From Shouchella clausii (lineage in GTDB: Bacteria > Bacillota > Bacilli > Bacillales > Bacillaceae_D), in contig NZ_CP019985.1 in NCBI RefSeq assembly GCF_002250115.1, positions 1,550,001 to 1,614,000 of the forward strand: a DNA stretch of 64,000 nt, read 5' to 3'. The notes below the pieces were generated by a model. The model was not told the origin of the DNA, made no database searches, and saw only the letters and a list, made by a program, of their open reading frames with translations. Below, in pieces: positions 43,781-51,358 of this stretch (positions are counted from its first letter, which is position 1; every line of letters begins with the position of its first letter). Made by a program: the position numbers and the translations under genes.

Positions 43781-43811
43781 ATGAACGGCTGAGCAAAGCT
43801 CAGCCGTTCAT
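43781..43811. terminator. Bidirectional terminator between ywdK and gerQ
   Basis: ATGAACGGCTGAGC and GCTCAGCCGTTCAT form a perfect 14-bp stem around AAA. Confidence 0.82.
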
Positions 43812-43814
43812 TCT

Positions 43815-44276
43815 TTAACGAGGCGGGTATTGAGACAAGCCTGGTTCATATCCATACTGATATGTATAGGCGATTGGCTCATCAAATGTAACGAAGTCGA
43901 GGTTGACCATTAACAGCAAGTAATGCTCGCCTGTCTCCGGGTTTCCAAGTACAATGTGGTCGCGCCCTGCCTCTTCAATCCTGCCGCGAAAGACTCGCGC
44001 ATTCCATTCGCTGTTCCCTTCAAATGTTTGATGGACGGTCACAAATTTGCCCCGGTTTAAACGCAAAATGTTTTCAATGAACGATTGCTCTAACGGCAAC
44101 ATGCCTCCTTGCCCAGCAGGCGGTGTTTGTTGTTGCTGCACAAATCCAGGCACTTGGTACCCTTGTGCTGAAAATTGCGGTTGTTGCATCATTTGTTGTT
44201 GGCCTTGCCCTTGGCCTCCATATTGGCCGTATCCTTGTTGCTGGCGATTGGCTTCATTCTCGTCGTATGAATACAT
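43815..44276 (-). CDS. gerQ: Spore coat protein GerQ
   Basis: A 153-residue coat protein needed to place the cortex hydrolase CwlJ in the spore. The Gln/Gly/Tyr-rich N-terminal half (1-57) is followed by the conserved domain with LPLEQSYIENILRLNRGK-type and HIVLGNPETGEHYLLLMVN-type segments. In B. subtilis Lys residues near the N-terminus are cross-linked by transglutaminase; here the only Lys is K77. A GTG at 44285 overlaps the AAAGGG site, so the ATG at 44276, 8 bases from it, is preferred. It follows cwlJ by 20 bp. Confidence 0.92.
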   Translation of the reverse strand: MYSYDENEANRQQQGYGQYGGQGQGQQQMMQQPQFSAQGYQVPGFVQQQQTPPAGQGGMLPLEQSFIENILRLNRGKFVTVHQTFEGNSEWNARVFRGRIEEAGRDHIVLGNPETGEHYLLLMVNLDFVTFDEPIAYTYQYGYEPGLSQYPPR

Positions 44277-44296
44277 GTTTGCCACCCTTTCTATCC

Positions 44297-44728
44297 TTAA
44301 AATGTGCTAAACACGTCGGCGCACTCTGCTTCGAGCGGCTGGTAAAAACAGTGGTTTTTGAAACGCCCGGCATTCCATTGCCCCCACCATTGCGCCGGAC
44401 AGGCACCTTCAGGCCGGAAAAACCAGAGCGAAAAGCTGGCTGGGTGGGTTCTCTCCCCGTTTACGAGCCGCCGTGCCAAGCGCCGTTCCCTTTCTCGTGC
44501 CCTTTGATAAAAATAGCTTTTCTGAACCGCCTCAAATCCACCAGGGGATTGGAACGCCATTTGTGGAATCGTCCTTATATTTGCGAAATCAAGACAGTCG
44601 ACGCGCACGCGGTTGACCATCACATTTCCTGCCATAAGCATGCCTTCCTCGCCTTCGCCTTCTGCCTCTGCTCTTATAAGACGGGCCAGCATATCAATAT
44701 CATTGGATGATGCTTGAATCACAGCCAA
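44297..44728 (-). CDS. cwlJ: Spore cortex-lytic hydrolase CwlJ
   Basis: A 143-residue SleB-fold cell wall hydrolase (B. subtilis CwlJ has 142) that degrades cortex during calcium-dipicolinate-triggered germination. The family core RLIRAEAEGEGEEGM near 16-30 includes the catalytic Glu, followed by GNVMVNRV and FYQRARERERRLARR. The C-terminus SLWFFRPEG...CPAQWW is CwlJ-like. GGAGGTG lies 5 bases before the TTG at 44728; a GTG two codons later is an alternative. It is the upstream gene of a cwlJ-gerQ operon, as in the B. cereus group. Confidence 0.92.
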   Translation of the reverse strand: MAVIQASSNDIDMLARLIRAEAEGEGEEGMLMAGNVMVNRVRVDCLDFANIRTIPQMAFQSPGGFEAVQKSYFYQRARERERRLARRLVNGERTHPASFSLWFFRPEGACPAQWWGQWNAGRFKNHCFYQPLEAECADVFSTF

Positions 44729-44887
44729 TTTGACACCTCCACATATGAATGCACGCAAGGTTGGTGAACGGATCCGATCTGCCAACAATAAGAAAAGCTT
44801 AAAAAACGGGGTTTTTGCTTAAATCGAGTCATTTTTAAAGATATGATCAGGCAATTAAGAATATGCCCTAGATAAGGAGACTTCAGC

Positions 44888-44992
44888 TTGTATCCATTTG
44901 AAAAACAAGAGGCGGAAAAACGTGCTTTACTTTTTTTACTTGCACAGAAAGAAAAGGTGTGTAATACTGTGTATGTAGATATAAACAGATGA
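44888..44992 (+). CDS. Possible 34-residue small protein
   Basis: AAGGAG lies 8-9 bases before a TTG, followed by 34 codons and a TGA at 44990. The product is charged at the N-terminus with an Ala/Leu-rich centre (ALLFLLAQ) and one Cys. It ends 22 bp before the first permease gene, so it could be a leader ORF of the ABC operon. Only the ribosome site and position support it. Confidence 0.3.
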   Translation: MYPFEKQEAEKRALLFLLAQKEKVCNTVYVDINR

Positions 44993-45014
44993 ACATTGAA
45001 AAGGACTGTTGCAT

Positions 45015-45746
45015 ATGGCGAATGCCTACAAACTGCTGCTAGTCGAGTTCCGGAAAATGGGAATTGGCCGTTGGATCGGGATTGTGGCAACGGCTTTGCT
45101 ATGGGGCGTCTTGTATAGCATGCTTGTTGTTGACATTGGCCCACGGATTGAAAATGGGATTATTGCCCCAGGCTTAGGCGTCGTATTGCTCGTGGTGTTG
45201 TTTTTCTACCCTATTTTTTTTGTGCGTGGGGAAGCTTATCGGATACGGGATCCATACGGCAAAGTTGCCGTGCCTGATATTTACGTGCTTTTGAAAATGA
45301 TGCCGCTCAAAAATAGTGAAAAGGCGCTAAACCGGATGTTAAGCATGTCGGCTTTTATTTTAGTGGCTAACGCCTTTCTCAATGTGTCAATTTTTGCCAG
45401 TTCTTTTTTAATCGGACATTCGCCCCTTTGGGGCGTAAAGGCGGCATTAGCTTGGCTACTCCTAACGTGGGTGAGCGGGCTTATATGGGTGGCATGTGAG
45501 CCTTACGCGCGAACATACCGCCATCGGGATTGGTTAGAATTTTTTGCTTGGATGGCCCCTGTCGTTATTGTTTTATCATTGGTTGGATGGCTCAGTGATT
45601 TATGGTTCTTCGGCATTGTTATTTATTTTCTATACCATGCGCCGCAGGTGACGTTGGCAGTGCTGTTTGTGCTGCTAGTTATCCAGTTTTTTGTAACGTT
45701 CAAAGTAGTCTCATCCGCTTTTGAAAAGGTGGATTACTATGTCTGA
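45015..45746 (+). CDS. Putative ABC transporter membrane subunit
   Basis: A 243-residue protein with six hydrophobic segments (about 18-38, 48-70, 110-130, 140-160, 175-197, 205-232). I do not recognise a named family. It lies first in a tight operon with a GntR regulator and two ABC ATPases, so it is probably the membrane partner of the YtrB-like ATPase at 46131. AAGGA is 9-10 bases before the ATG; a TTG two codons earlier is a weaker choice. Its end overlaps the regulator gene by 8 bp. Confidence 0.68.
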   Translation: MANAYKLLLVEFRKMGIGRWIGIVATALLWGVLYSMLVVDIGPRIENGIIAPGLGVVLLVVLFFYPIFFVRGEAYRIRDPYGKVAVPDIYVLLKMMPLKNSEKALNRMLSMSAFILVANAFLNVSIFASSFLIGHSPLWGVKAALAWLLLTWVSGLIWVACEPYARTYRHRDWLEFFAWMAPVVIVLSLVGWLSDLWFFGIVIYFLYHAPQVTLAVLFVLLVIQFFVTFKVVSSAFEKVDYYV

Positions 45747-46134
45747 TCGGTTGCCGATTCAACTAGATGAGTCAAGCCGCACCCCCATTTACGATCAAAT
45801 TGAAGCACAGCTGAAATCGCTGATTGTGAGCGGCCAACTTCCGGCTGGAACGGCATTGCCGTCAATTCGGAAACTAGCAGCGTCACTGTCTTGCAGTGTG
45901 ATTACGACGAGGCGGTCATACCAAAACCTTGAGCAACAAGGCTACATTAAAACGATCCAAGGGAAAGGAACGTTTGTGAGCGAAATGAGTATGCAAGACC
46001 AGTCGGAGCAAAAACAAGAAGCGGTGCAAAAAGCGTTAGAGCAAGCTGCCGCAGTAGGGCGCAGCTATGGTTATAGCAAGGAAGAGCTGTCCAATTGGTT
46101 TGCTGCCGTTTTAGAAGGGGGGGAAGAAAGATGA
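45739..46134 (+). CDS. YtrA-subfamily GntR transcriptional regulator
   Basis: A 131-residue regulator with the GntR winged helix (about 8-75; PAGTALPSIRKLAASLSCSVITTRRSYQ...GKGTFV) and the short helical dimer tail of the YtrA group. Such proteins repress ABC operons that respond to wall-active antibiotics and other envelope stress. AAAGGTGG lies 6-7 bases before the ATG at 45739. It overlaps the ATPase gene as ATGA, so autoregulation of the five-gene operon is likely. Confidence 0.88.
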   Translation: MSDRLPIQLDESSRTPIYDQIEAQLKSLIVSGQLPAGTALPSIRKLAASLSCSVITTRRSYQNLEQQGYIKTIQGKGTFVSEMSMQDQSEQKQEAVQKALEQAAAVGRSYGYSKEELSNWFAAVLEGGEER

Positions 46135-47009
46135 TCATATGTACGGAGATCGAAAAGCGGGTGGACGCTCGTTTTTCAACGGGTCCGATTTCCTTTCAGG
46201 TTGAACGAGGAACCGTTACGGCTCTCGTAGGGAAAAATGGCTCAGGAAAAAGCACGATTTTACGGATGATATCTGGCATGGTACATCCCGATGCAGGGAC
46301 AATCGAACGGTTTCGCCAACAAGTGGGAGAGAGGGAGTGGAAAAATCAGCTCGCCTTTATTCCACAAACAAGCAAATCGTTTGAAAAGTACACGCTTTCT
46401 CATTTAGCCGCCATATACCGGATTGGCTTTCAAACTTGGAACGAACAGCGGTTTTTGCAGCTTGTGGAGCAGTACCGTCTGCCGCTCAATAAACAAATAA
46501 GCCAATTTTCCGGGGGTATGCAGAGAGTCGCACTTGCCGTTTTAGCACTTTCCAGAAACTCTAAAGTGCTCATTATGGATGAGCCTTTTGCAGGCGTCGA
46601 TATTGAATCACAAGAATGGCTTCGTAACGAATGGCTTCAGTACTTGGAAGAAGACCCAGAAAGGGCGATTGTCTTTTCGAGTCACGTGCCTGATGAAATC
46701 AAAGATTTAGCCGATTTTATTATTTGCGTGCAAGACGGCAAACAGACAGGCTACTATGAAAAAGACACGTTGCTGAGCAGTTGGGCTCGCTTTTGGGCGG
46801 TTGCCGATTTAAATGTTGTGCGAAACATGGCCGGGGTGCACTCCGTAATACAGAGAGGACCACAAATCGAAATCATTTCAAGTGACAATGGGCAAACAGA
46901 AGCAGCGATGCTTGCCGCCGGTTTCGAAATTACTATGAAGCAGCCGCTTAAAATGGCAGAGATCTTACGGTTGCTTATCCAAGAAAGGGAGATGGAAGAT
47001 GACGCTTGA
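46131..47009 (+). CDS. ABC transporter ATPase (YtrB-like)
   Basis: A 292-residue ABC ATPase. Walker A is VGKNGSGKST (about 33-42), the signature is FSGGMQRV and Walker B is VLIMDEPFAGVD. A long C-terminal extension after the H-loop (SSHVPDEI) resembles YtrB. It starts in an ATGA overlap with the GntR gene and its end overlaps the next ATPase by 11 bp. It probably works with the membrane protein at 45015. Confidence 0.87.
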   Translation: MIICTEIEKRVDARFSTGPISFQVERGTVTALVGKNGSGKSTILRMISGMVHPDAGTIERFRQQVGEREWKNQLAFIPQTSKSFEKYTLSHLAAIYRIGFQTWNEQRFLQLVEQYRLPLNKQISQFSGGMQRVALAVLALSRNSKVLIMDEPFAGVDIESQEWLRNEWLQYLEEDPERAIVFSSHVPDEIKDLADFIICVQDGKQTGYYEKDTLLSSWARFWAVADLNVVRNMAGVHSVIQRGPQIEIISSDNGQTEAAMLAAGFEITMKQPLKMAEILRLLIQEREMEDDA

Positions 47010-47901
47010 AATTAAGCAAGTGCGCAAACGGTTCAACCAACATGTTGCCGTCGACGGGATTTCCGTTAGCGTTGAAAAAGGCAATATGTTCGGGATGCTT
47101 GGCGCGAATGGGGCTGGAAAAACAACGACATTTCGAATGATTTTAGGATTGCTCGAGCCAACGGAAGGGTCGATTACTTGGGAAAACAAGCAACTTTCTT
47201 ATAAAAATACCCATTTGATTGGCTACTTGCCTGAAGAACGGGGGCTGTACCCAAAACTTACTGTCCGCGATCAACTTACGTACTTAGGGAAATTAAAAGG
47301 AATGAAAGTGCAAGAGATCCACAAAGAGATCAAGCAATGGCTTAAACGATTTCAAGTGGAAGAATACGAAACAAAGAAAGTGGAAGAACTGTCGAAAGGA
47401 AACCAACAAAAGATCCAATTTGTTGCAGCAGTGCTCCATAAGCCAGAGCTGTTAATTTTAGACGAACCGTTTAGCGGCCTTGATCCAGTAAACTCCGACA
47501 TGTTGAAAAACGCTGTCCGTTATTTGCAGGAACTTGGCACGACGATTGTGTTTTCAAGCCACCAAATGCGCAATGTCGAGGAAATGTGCGAAGACATTAT
47601 TATGCTAAAGCGTGGGAAAGCGGTGCTGCAAGGCAGTCTGACTGATATTAAACGGAGCTATGGCATAAAAAATGTCTCGATTCATGCTGATTATGATTTG
47701 TCGTTTTTAGCTTCTGATCCTCATGTGACTAATTTGACGCCAATTAAAAATGGCGTTATCGCCCGGGTTGAAAATGAAGAAGCGGCAAAAGCCGTGTTCG
47801 CTCGCGTTGCCGAAAAAGGCTTTGTTCGCAAATTTGAAGTGGAAGAACCAAGCTTGCATGATATTTTCATTGACCAAGTGGGAGGCGGAGCGAATGAATA
47901 A
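46999..47901 (+). CDS. yhaQ: ABC transporter ATPase (YhaQ/NatA-like)
   Basis: A 300-residue ABC-2-type exporter ATPase. Walker A is LGANGAGKTTTF (about 33-44), the signature region is LSKGNQQKIQF (a relaxed LSGGQ as in NatA/YhaQ) and Walker B is LLILDEPFSGLDP. A C-terminal domain of about 80 residues follows. Its partner is the permease at 47894, whose start overlaps its last codons. The transported compound is unknown; relatives are linked to sodium or drug export. Confidence 0.88.
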   Translation: MTLEIKQVRKRFNQHVAVDGISVSVEKGNMFGMLGANGAGKTTTFRMILGLLEPTEGSITWENKQLSYKNTHLIGYLPEERGLYPKLTVRDQLTYLGKLKGMKVQEIHKEIKQWLKRFQVEEYETKKVEELSKGNQQKIQFVAAVLHKPELLILDEPFSGLDPVNSDMLKNAVRYLQELGTTIVFSSHQMRNVEEMCEDIIMLKRGKAVLQGSLTDIKRSYGIKNVSIHADYDLSFLASDPHVTNLTPIKNGVIARVENEEAAKAVFARVAEKGFVRKFEVEEPSLHDIFIDQVGGGANE

Positions 47902-49150
47902 TTTTTGGACGATAGTCGGCCATACGGCGGGAAGCCGGCTAAAGGCAAAATCGTTTATCATTTCTACAGTGGTGATCATGGCAATTGTTATTATTGCCAC
48001 AAACCTTTCATCGATCATCTCTGCATTTTCCGGAGATGAGGAAAATGAAGTCCAGCAAGTCGCTATTATCGATGAAACCGAAAACGCAGGGGATGTGGCA
48101 ACAATACTTGCAACTACCCACGAAGAATCGTTGTATTCATTTTCAGTCGTGGAAGATGCATCTTTGAAAGCGACTCTCGAAAGCGCCCGAGACGGCGACT
48201 ATGATTATGTCCTTCATTTAAATGGATCGCAAAGTGAATTAAACGCCACACTCTATGGCGGGGGCGATGATTACGAAGCGGTAGCTGCGATTGAGCAGGA
48301 AGTGCAGCGCGTCAAAGAAGCTGTATTAACGAGTGCACTTAATTTAAGCGAGTCGGACCTTGCCGCTATTTTTGAACCGATCTCTTTTGCCCAGGAGCCA
48401 TTGGAAGAAGGGGGAGCGATAGAGACGGAAGAATCGCAAATGCAGGCGTCCTTTACTGTATTAGGCGTGACCTATGTGTTGTTTTTTATCATTGTTTCTT
48501 TTGGTGTCATGATTGCCACAGAGGTAGCCGTCGAAAAGTCCTCTCGTGTGATGGAATTGATTGTTTCCAGCGTCAATCCGGTTGTGCAAATGTTTGGCAA
48601 ATTAGTCGGCATTGGTCTTGTCGGCATTGTCAATATGGTTGCAATTGGGGCAGCGTTAGTCATCGGTATGTTAGTTGGCGGGAATGAGATTGGCGAACTT
48701 TTAAGCGGCGATTTCATTGACATGAGTTTGCTCGGTTACGCGTTTTTCTTAACAATTCTTGGCTATTTCTTGTTTGGCGGCGTTGCGGCTACGTTGGGCG
48801 CCCTTGTCAGCCGAACGGAAGACGTCAATTCATCGATACAGCCACTGACCTTTATCGCTATGGCTGGATTCTTTATCGTTTCATTTGGTTTAAGCACTCC
48901 AGATGCGCCATTTATTACAGTTGCCTCTTATATTCCATTTTTCACGCCGCAGCTTTTGACAATGCGCATTGGTATGGGCGTCATTGCTGGCTGGGAAATT
49001 GCGCTCTTGTTTGCGCTTTTAATTGCAAGTGTGGTCGCCGTCAATATTTTGGCTGCCCGTGTGTATAAAGGCGGGGTTTTGATGTATGGCAAAGTGTCGA
49101 TGAAAGAAGGCATAAAGCAGGCGTTGGCTTTGTCGAAAAAGGAAAAATAA
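47894..49150 (+). CDS. yhaP: ABC-2 type permease (YhaP/NatB-like)
   Basis: A 418-residue membrane protein (B. subtilis YhaP has 419). One N-terminal helix (about 20-42), a large extracytoplasmic domain (about 45-180) and five to six C-terminal helices follow. The conserved EKSSRVMELIVSSVNPVVQMFGK segment at about 210-232 is typical of ABC-2 exporters. GGAGG lies 8-9 bases before the ATG at 47894, inside the end of yhaQ; the longer open frame upstream is not used. Confidence 0.88.
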   Translation: MNNFWTIVGHTAGSRLKAKSFIISTVVIMAIVIIATNLSSIISAFSGDEENEVQQVAIIDETENAGDVATILATTHEESLYSFSVVEDASLKATLESARDGDYDYVLHLNGSQSELNATLYGGGDDYEAVAAIEQEVQRVKEAVLTSALNLSESDLAAIFEPISFAQEPLEEGGAIETEESQMQASFTVLGVTYVLFFIIVSFGVMIATEVAVEKSSRVMELIVSSVNPVVQMFGKLVGIGLVGIVNMVAIGAALVIGMLVGGNEIGELLSGDFIDMSLLGYAFFLTILGYFLFGGVAATLGALVSRTEDVNSSIQPLTFIAMAGFFIVSFGLSTPDAPFITVASYIPFFTPQLLTMRIGMGVIAGWEIALLFALLIASVVAVNILAARVYKGGVLMYGKVSMKEGIKQALALSKKEK

Positions 49151-49163
49151 GCGCGGCAAAGGT

Positions 49164-49192
49164 TTGTCCTGAAGATACGAGTATGGTAAGAT
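49164..49192 (+). promoter_or_regulatory. Candidate promoter of the leader ORF and yidC2
   Basis: TTGTCC (49164), a 17-base spacer and TAAGAT (49187). It is just behind the yhaP stop and in front of the AAAGGAGG at 49216. Confidence 0.45.
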
Positions 49193-49231
49193 GGAAATAT
49201 TGTGAATCGAGGCAGAAAGGAGGCGGATGAT

Positions 49232-49513
49232 GTGATTGATCTTATAATGGAGTTGCCGATGCTATGGGTCAGCGTAGCCCCTGTCATGGTTGTGGTCGCG
49301 ATGGTTGCCTATGAAAATTTTAAGCTCCGTCGCATGCACATGCGGATGAAGCGTACAGTGCATGACACGGATAAGACAGGCTGTGTTGACATGACTCCAG
49401 TCCGCCCCTTGGCGCTGTGGGCGCGGCCAAAAATTCCTTATTTCCGCGACAAAGGCTGCCAAGACGATGATGGTCCTTACCCTTGTTGCATGCACCAACA
49501 AATAGCTGCATAG
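49232..49513 (+). CDS. MifM-like leader protein (candidate translation-arrest sensor for yidC2)
   Basis: A 93-codon ORF ending 25 bp before yidC2. AAAGGAGG is 8 bases from the GTG. One N-terminal membrane segment (about 8-27) is followed by a basic stretch (K31 to R41), giving the N-out, C-in shape of B. subtilis MifM. The C-terminal region carries W63, R65, F71, R72 and an acidic D78-D79-D80-G81-P82 cluster. MifM likewise has W/R residues followed by DEEDAG, where ribosomes stall. The stop lies inside a stem-loop that covers the yidC2 ribosome site. MifM monitors membrane insertion and relieves that block when insertion fails. Overall sequence identity to MifM is low, so the call rests on layout. 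Confidence 0.6.
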   Translation: MIDLIMELPMLWVSVAPVMVVVAMVAYENFKLRRMHMRMKRTVHDTDKTGCVDMTPVRPLALWARPKIPYFRDKGCQDDDGPYPCCMHQQIAA

Positions 49514-49527
49514 ACAACAAAGGGAGG
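49480..49527 (+). promoter_or_regulatory. Stem-loop sequestering the yidC2 ribosome binding site
   Basis: CCCTTGTTG (49480-49488) pairs with CAACAAAGGG (49515-49524, one bulged A). ATGCA (49490) and TGCAT (49507) extend it inward. The right arm includes AAAGGG of the yidC2 AAAGGGAGG site. The left arm starts one codon after the GP of DDDGP in the leader ORF, so a ribosome paused there would melt it. Confidence 0.65.
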
Positions 49528-49538
49528 AAAAGAAAGAA

Positions 49539-50336
49539 ATGAATAAAAAGAAAGTCATGCTTACGCTTAGCGTTGTAATGGTTGCTTTCGTTTTAGCAGC
49601 CTGTAACACGAATGAACCGATCACAGCTGAATCAACTGGTTTTTGGAACTCGTTTTTCGTCTACCCGATGTCATTTTTGATCACCTTTTTTTCTGATTTG
49701 ACAGGGGGACACTTTGGTTGGGGCATCATTATTGTTACCATTTTGATCCGTTTGCTGATTTTGCCCCTTGCGTTAAAGTCGCAAAAAAGCACACGGGCGA
49801 TGCAGGCGCTCCGTCCTGAAATGCAAGAAATTCAGGAGAAAATGAAAAAAGCACAAGGCAATCCGGAAAAACAACGGGAAGTACAAGCCGAGATGTTGAG
49901 CCTTTATCAAAAACACGGTGTGAATCCTGCTGCTGGATGTTTGCCTGCGCTTGTGCAAATTCCAATCGTAATGGCACTTTATTTTGCGATTATGCGGACC
50001 GAAGAAATTGGCGTTGGCCCAGCTAGTGCGTTCCTCTGGTTTAACTTAGGCAGCCCTGACTATATTTTGCCTGTCATTGCCGGCATTACGACGTTTATCC
50101 AGTTTAAAATGTCTATGAGCCAAATGCCAGCGAACCCATTGGGCGAAGGCATGCCGAATCCAATGAACATCATGCTTTACATTATGCCAGCTATGATTGT
50201 GATTGCTGGAATTACATTGCCATCTGCGCTTGCTCTTTATTGGGTAGTTGGTAACTTGTTTATGATTGTTCAAACGTACTTTATTATTGTCCGCCCTAAT
50301 GTGACAAAAGAAGAAGTGCAAAAAGACAAAGCTTAA
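49539..50336 (+). CDS. yidC2: Membrane protein insertase YidC2 (YqjG type), lipoprotein
   Basis: A 265-residue YidC/Oxa1 insertase that places proteins in the membrane with or without SecYEG. The lipoprotein signal ends at C22 (VLAAC). Five membrane helices follow, with the hydrophilic-groove Arg in LIRLLILPLALKSQKS and the cytosolic hairpin EMQEIQEKMKKAQGNPEK. The end is the short VTKEEVQKDKA tail. AAAGGGAGG lies about 11 bases before the ATG. The MifM-like leader and stem-loop upstream suggest it is the inducible second insertase, the other copy being elsewhere. Confidence 0.93.
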   Translation: MNKKKVMLTLSVVMVAFVLAACNTNEPITAESTGFWNSFFVYPMSFLITFFSDLTGGHFGWGIIIVTILIRLLILPLALKSQKSTRAMQALRPEMQEIQEKMKKAQGNPEKQREVQAEMLSLYQKHGVNPAAGCLPALVQIPIVMALYFAIMRTEEIGVGPASAFLWFNLGSPDYILPVIAGITTFIQFKMSMSQMPANPLGEGMPNPMNIMLYIMPAMIVIAGITLPSALALYWVVGNLFMIVQTYFIIVRPNVTKEEVQKDKA

Positions 50337-50352
50337 TTTGAACCAATCAGAC

Positions 50353-50391
50353 GAGGCAAACGATGATCTATGAGGAGCGTTTGTCTAGTCT
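50353..50391 (+). repeat. Palindromic dispersed repeat, copy C
   Basis: GAGGCAAACGATGA...GAGCGTTTGTCTAGTCT, directly followed by the yidC2 terminator. It is slightly shorter and more diverged than copies A and B. Confidence 0.7.
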
Positions 50392-50394
50392 AAA

Positions 50395-50426
50395 AACAGC
50401 CTTGACGTGAGTCAAGGCTGTTTTTT
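50395..50426 (+). terminator. yidC2 terminator
   Basis: AACAGCCTTGAC and GTCAAGGCTGTT form a perfect 12-bp stem around GTGA, followed by TTTT. It abuts the end of the convergent hemQ. Confidence 0.88.
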
Positions 50427-51174
50427 AAATATGGAAATAAGCGGGAATCCGCTCTTTTTCAAGAATGTTGCCTACGTAAAAAGAGCCAAACTCGCCGTAA
50501 CGGGCAGAAACTTCATCAAAACGCATTTCGTAAACAAGCTTCTTAAATTGCAGGACGTCGTCTGAAAAGAGAGTGACGCCCCATTCCCAATCGTCAAATC
50601 CGACAGACCCGGAAATGATTTGTTTCACGACGCCTGCGTAGCCTCGTCCGATCATGCCATGACTGCGCATTAGGTTTTTACGCTCTTCCATCGGCAACCT
50701 ATACCAATTGTCGTTGCCTTCGCGGCGCTTGTCCATCGGGTAAAAACAGACATGCTTCCACCGCGGCAATTCTGGATATAAGCGTGCCCGCACATATGGG
50801 TTTTCATACGGATCTTCGTCTGAATCACCAGCTAAATAATTGCTCAATTCTACAACGGAAACGTATGAATACGTTGGAATCGTATAAGCGGCAAGCCCTG
50901 ATTTGTTAAAGGCATTCTCAATCTCATTTAATTCTTCCATTGTCGGGCGCAGCAGCATAATCATGATGTCTGCTTTTTGACCGACAATCGAATAGAGGGC
51001 GTGGCTGCCTTTTCCGGCTTTTTCCGTCCCTTCCCATTTCGACACAAGTGCTTCAAATTCATTGAGCATTTGTTCCCGTTCTGAAGCAGAAACGGTTTTC
51101 CAGGAATTCCAGTCGATTTTGCGAAAATCATGCAGGACGTACCAGCCGTCCAATGTTTTTGCAGCTTCATTCAT
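50425..51174 (-). CDS. hemQ: Coproheme decarboxylase HemQ
   Basis: A 249-residue chlorite-dismutase-fold enzyme that converts coproheme to heme b, the last step of the Gram-positive pathway. The axial His is H172 in [12 protein letters not shown] and the reactive Tyr is Y145 in [11 protein letters not shown], the same numbers as in the Staphylococcus aureus enzyme. GGAGG lies 10 bases before the ATG. As in B. subtilis (ywfI), it is near pta and lipL. Confidence 0.95.
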   Translation of the reverse strand: MNEAAKTLDGWYVLHDFRKIDWNSWKTVSASEREQMLNEFEALVSKWEGTEKAGKGSHALYSIVGQKADIMIMLLRPTMEELNEIENAFNKSGLAAYTIPTYSYVSVVELSNYLAGDSDEDPYENPYVRARLYPELPRWKHVCFYPMDKRREGNDNWYRLPMEERKNLMRSHGMIGRGYAGVVKQIISGSVGFDDWEWGVTLFSDDVLQFKKLVYEMRFDEVSARYGEFGSFYVGNILEKERIPAYFHI

Positions 51175-51358
51175 TGTAGATGGACCTCCAGTATATTCAT
51201 ATTACCTCCACTATAACATAGATGGACGTTTTTTCATCATTTCTGCCCGCTGAAGCGAATCAAGCAAATCATCGCCAGGCAAATGTGGTTGCAGGATGGA
51301 AGCCCAAAATAGAAGTAAATAAAGAACGATCCGCTGGTCAGTAAGCCAGCGGATCCGT

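Noticed and set aside
44940-44976. YtrA operator (repeated GTGTA) upstream of the ABC operon
   Set aside because: Two GTGTA units are present in direct orientation, but no clear inverted repeat of the YtrA type; too weak to call.
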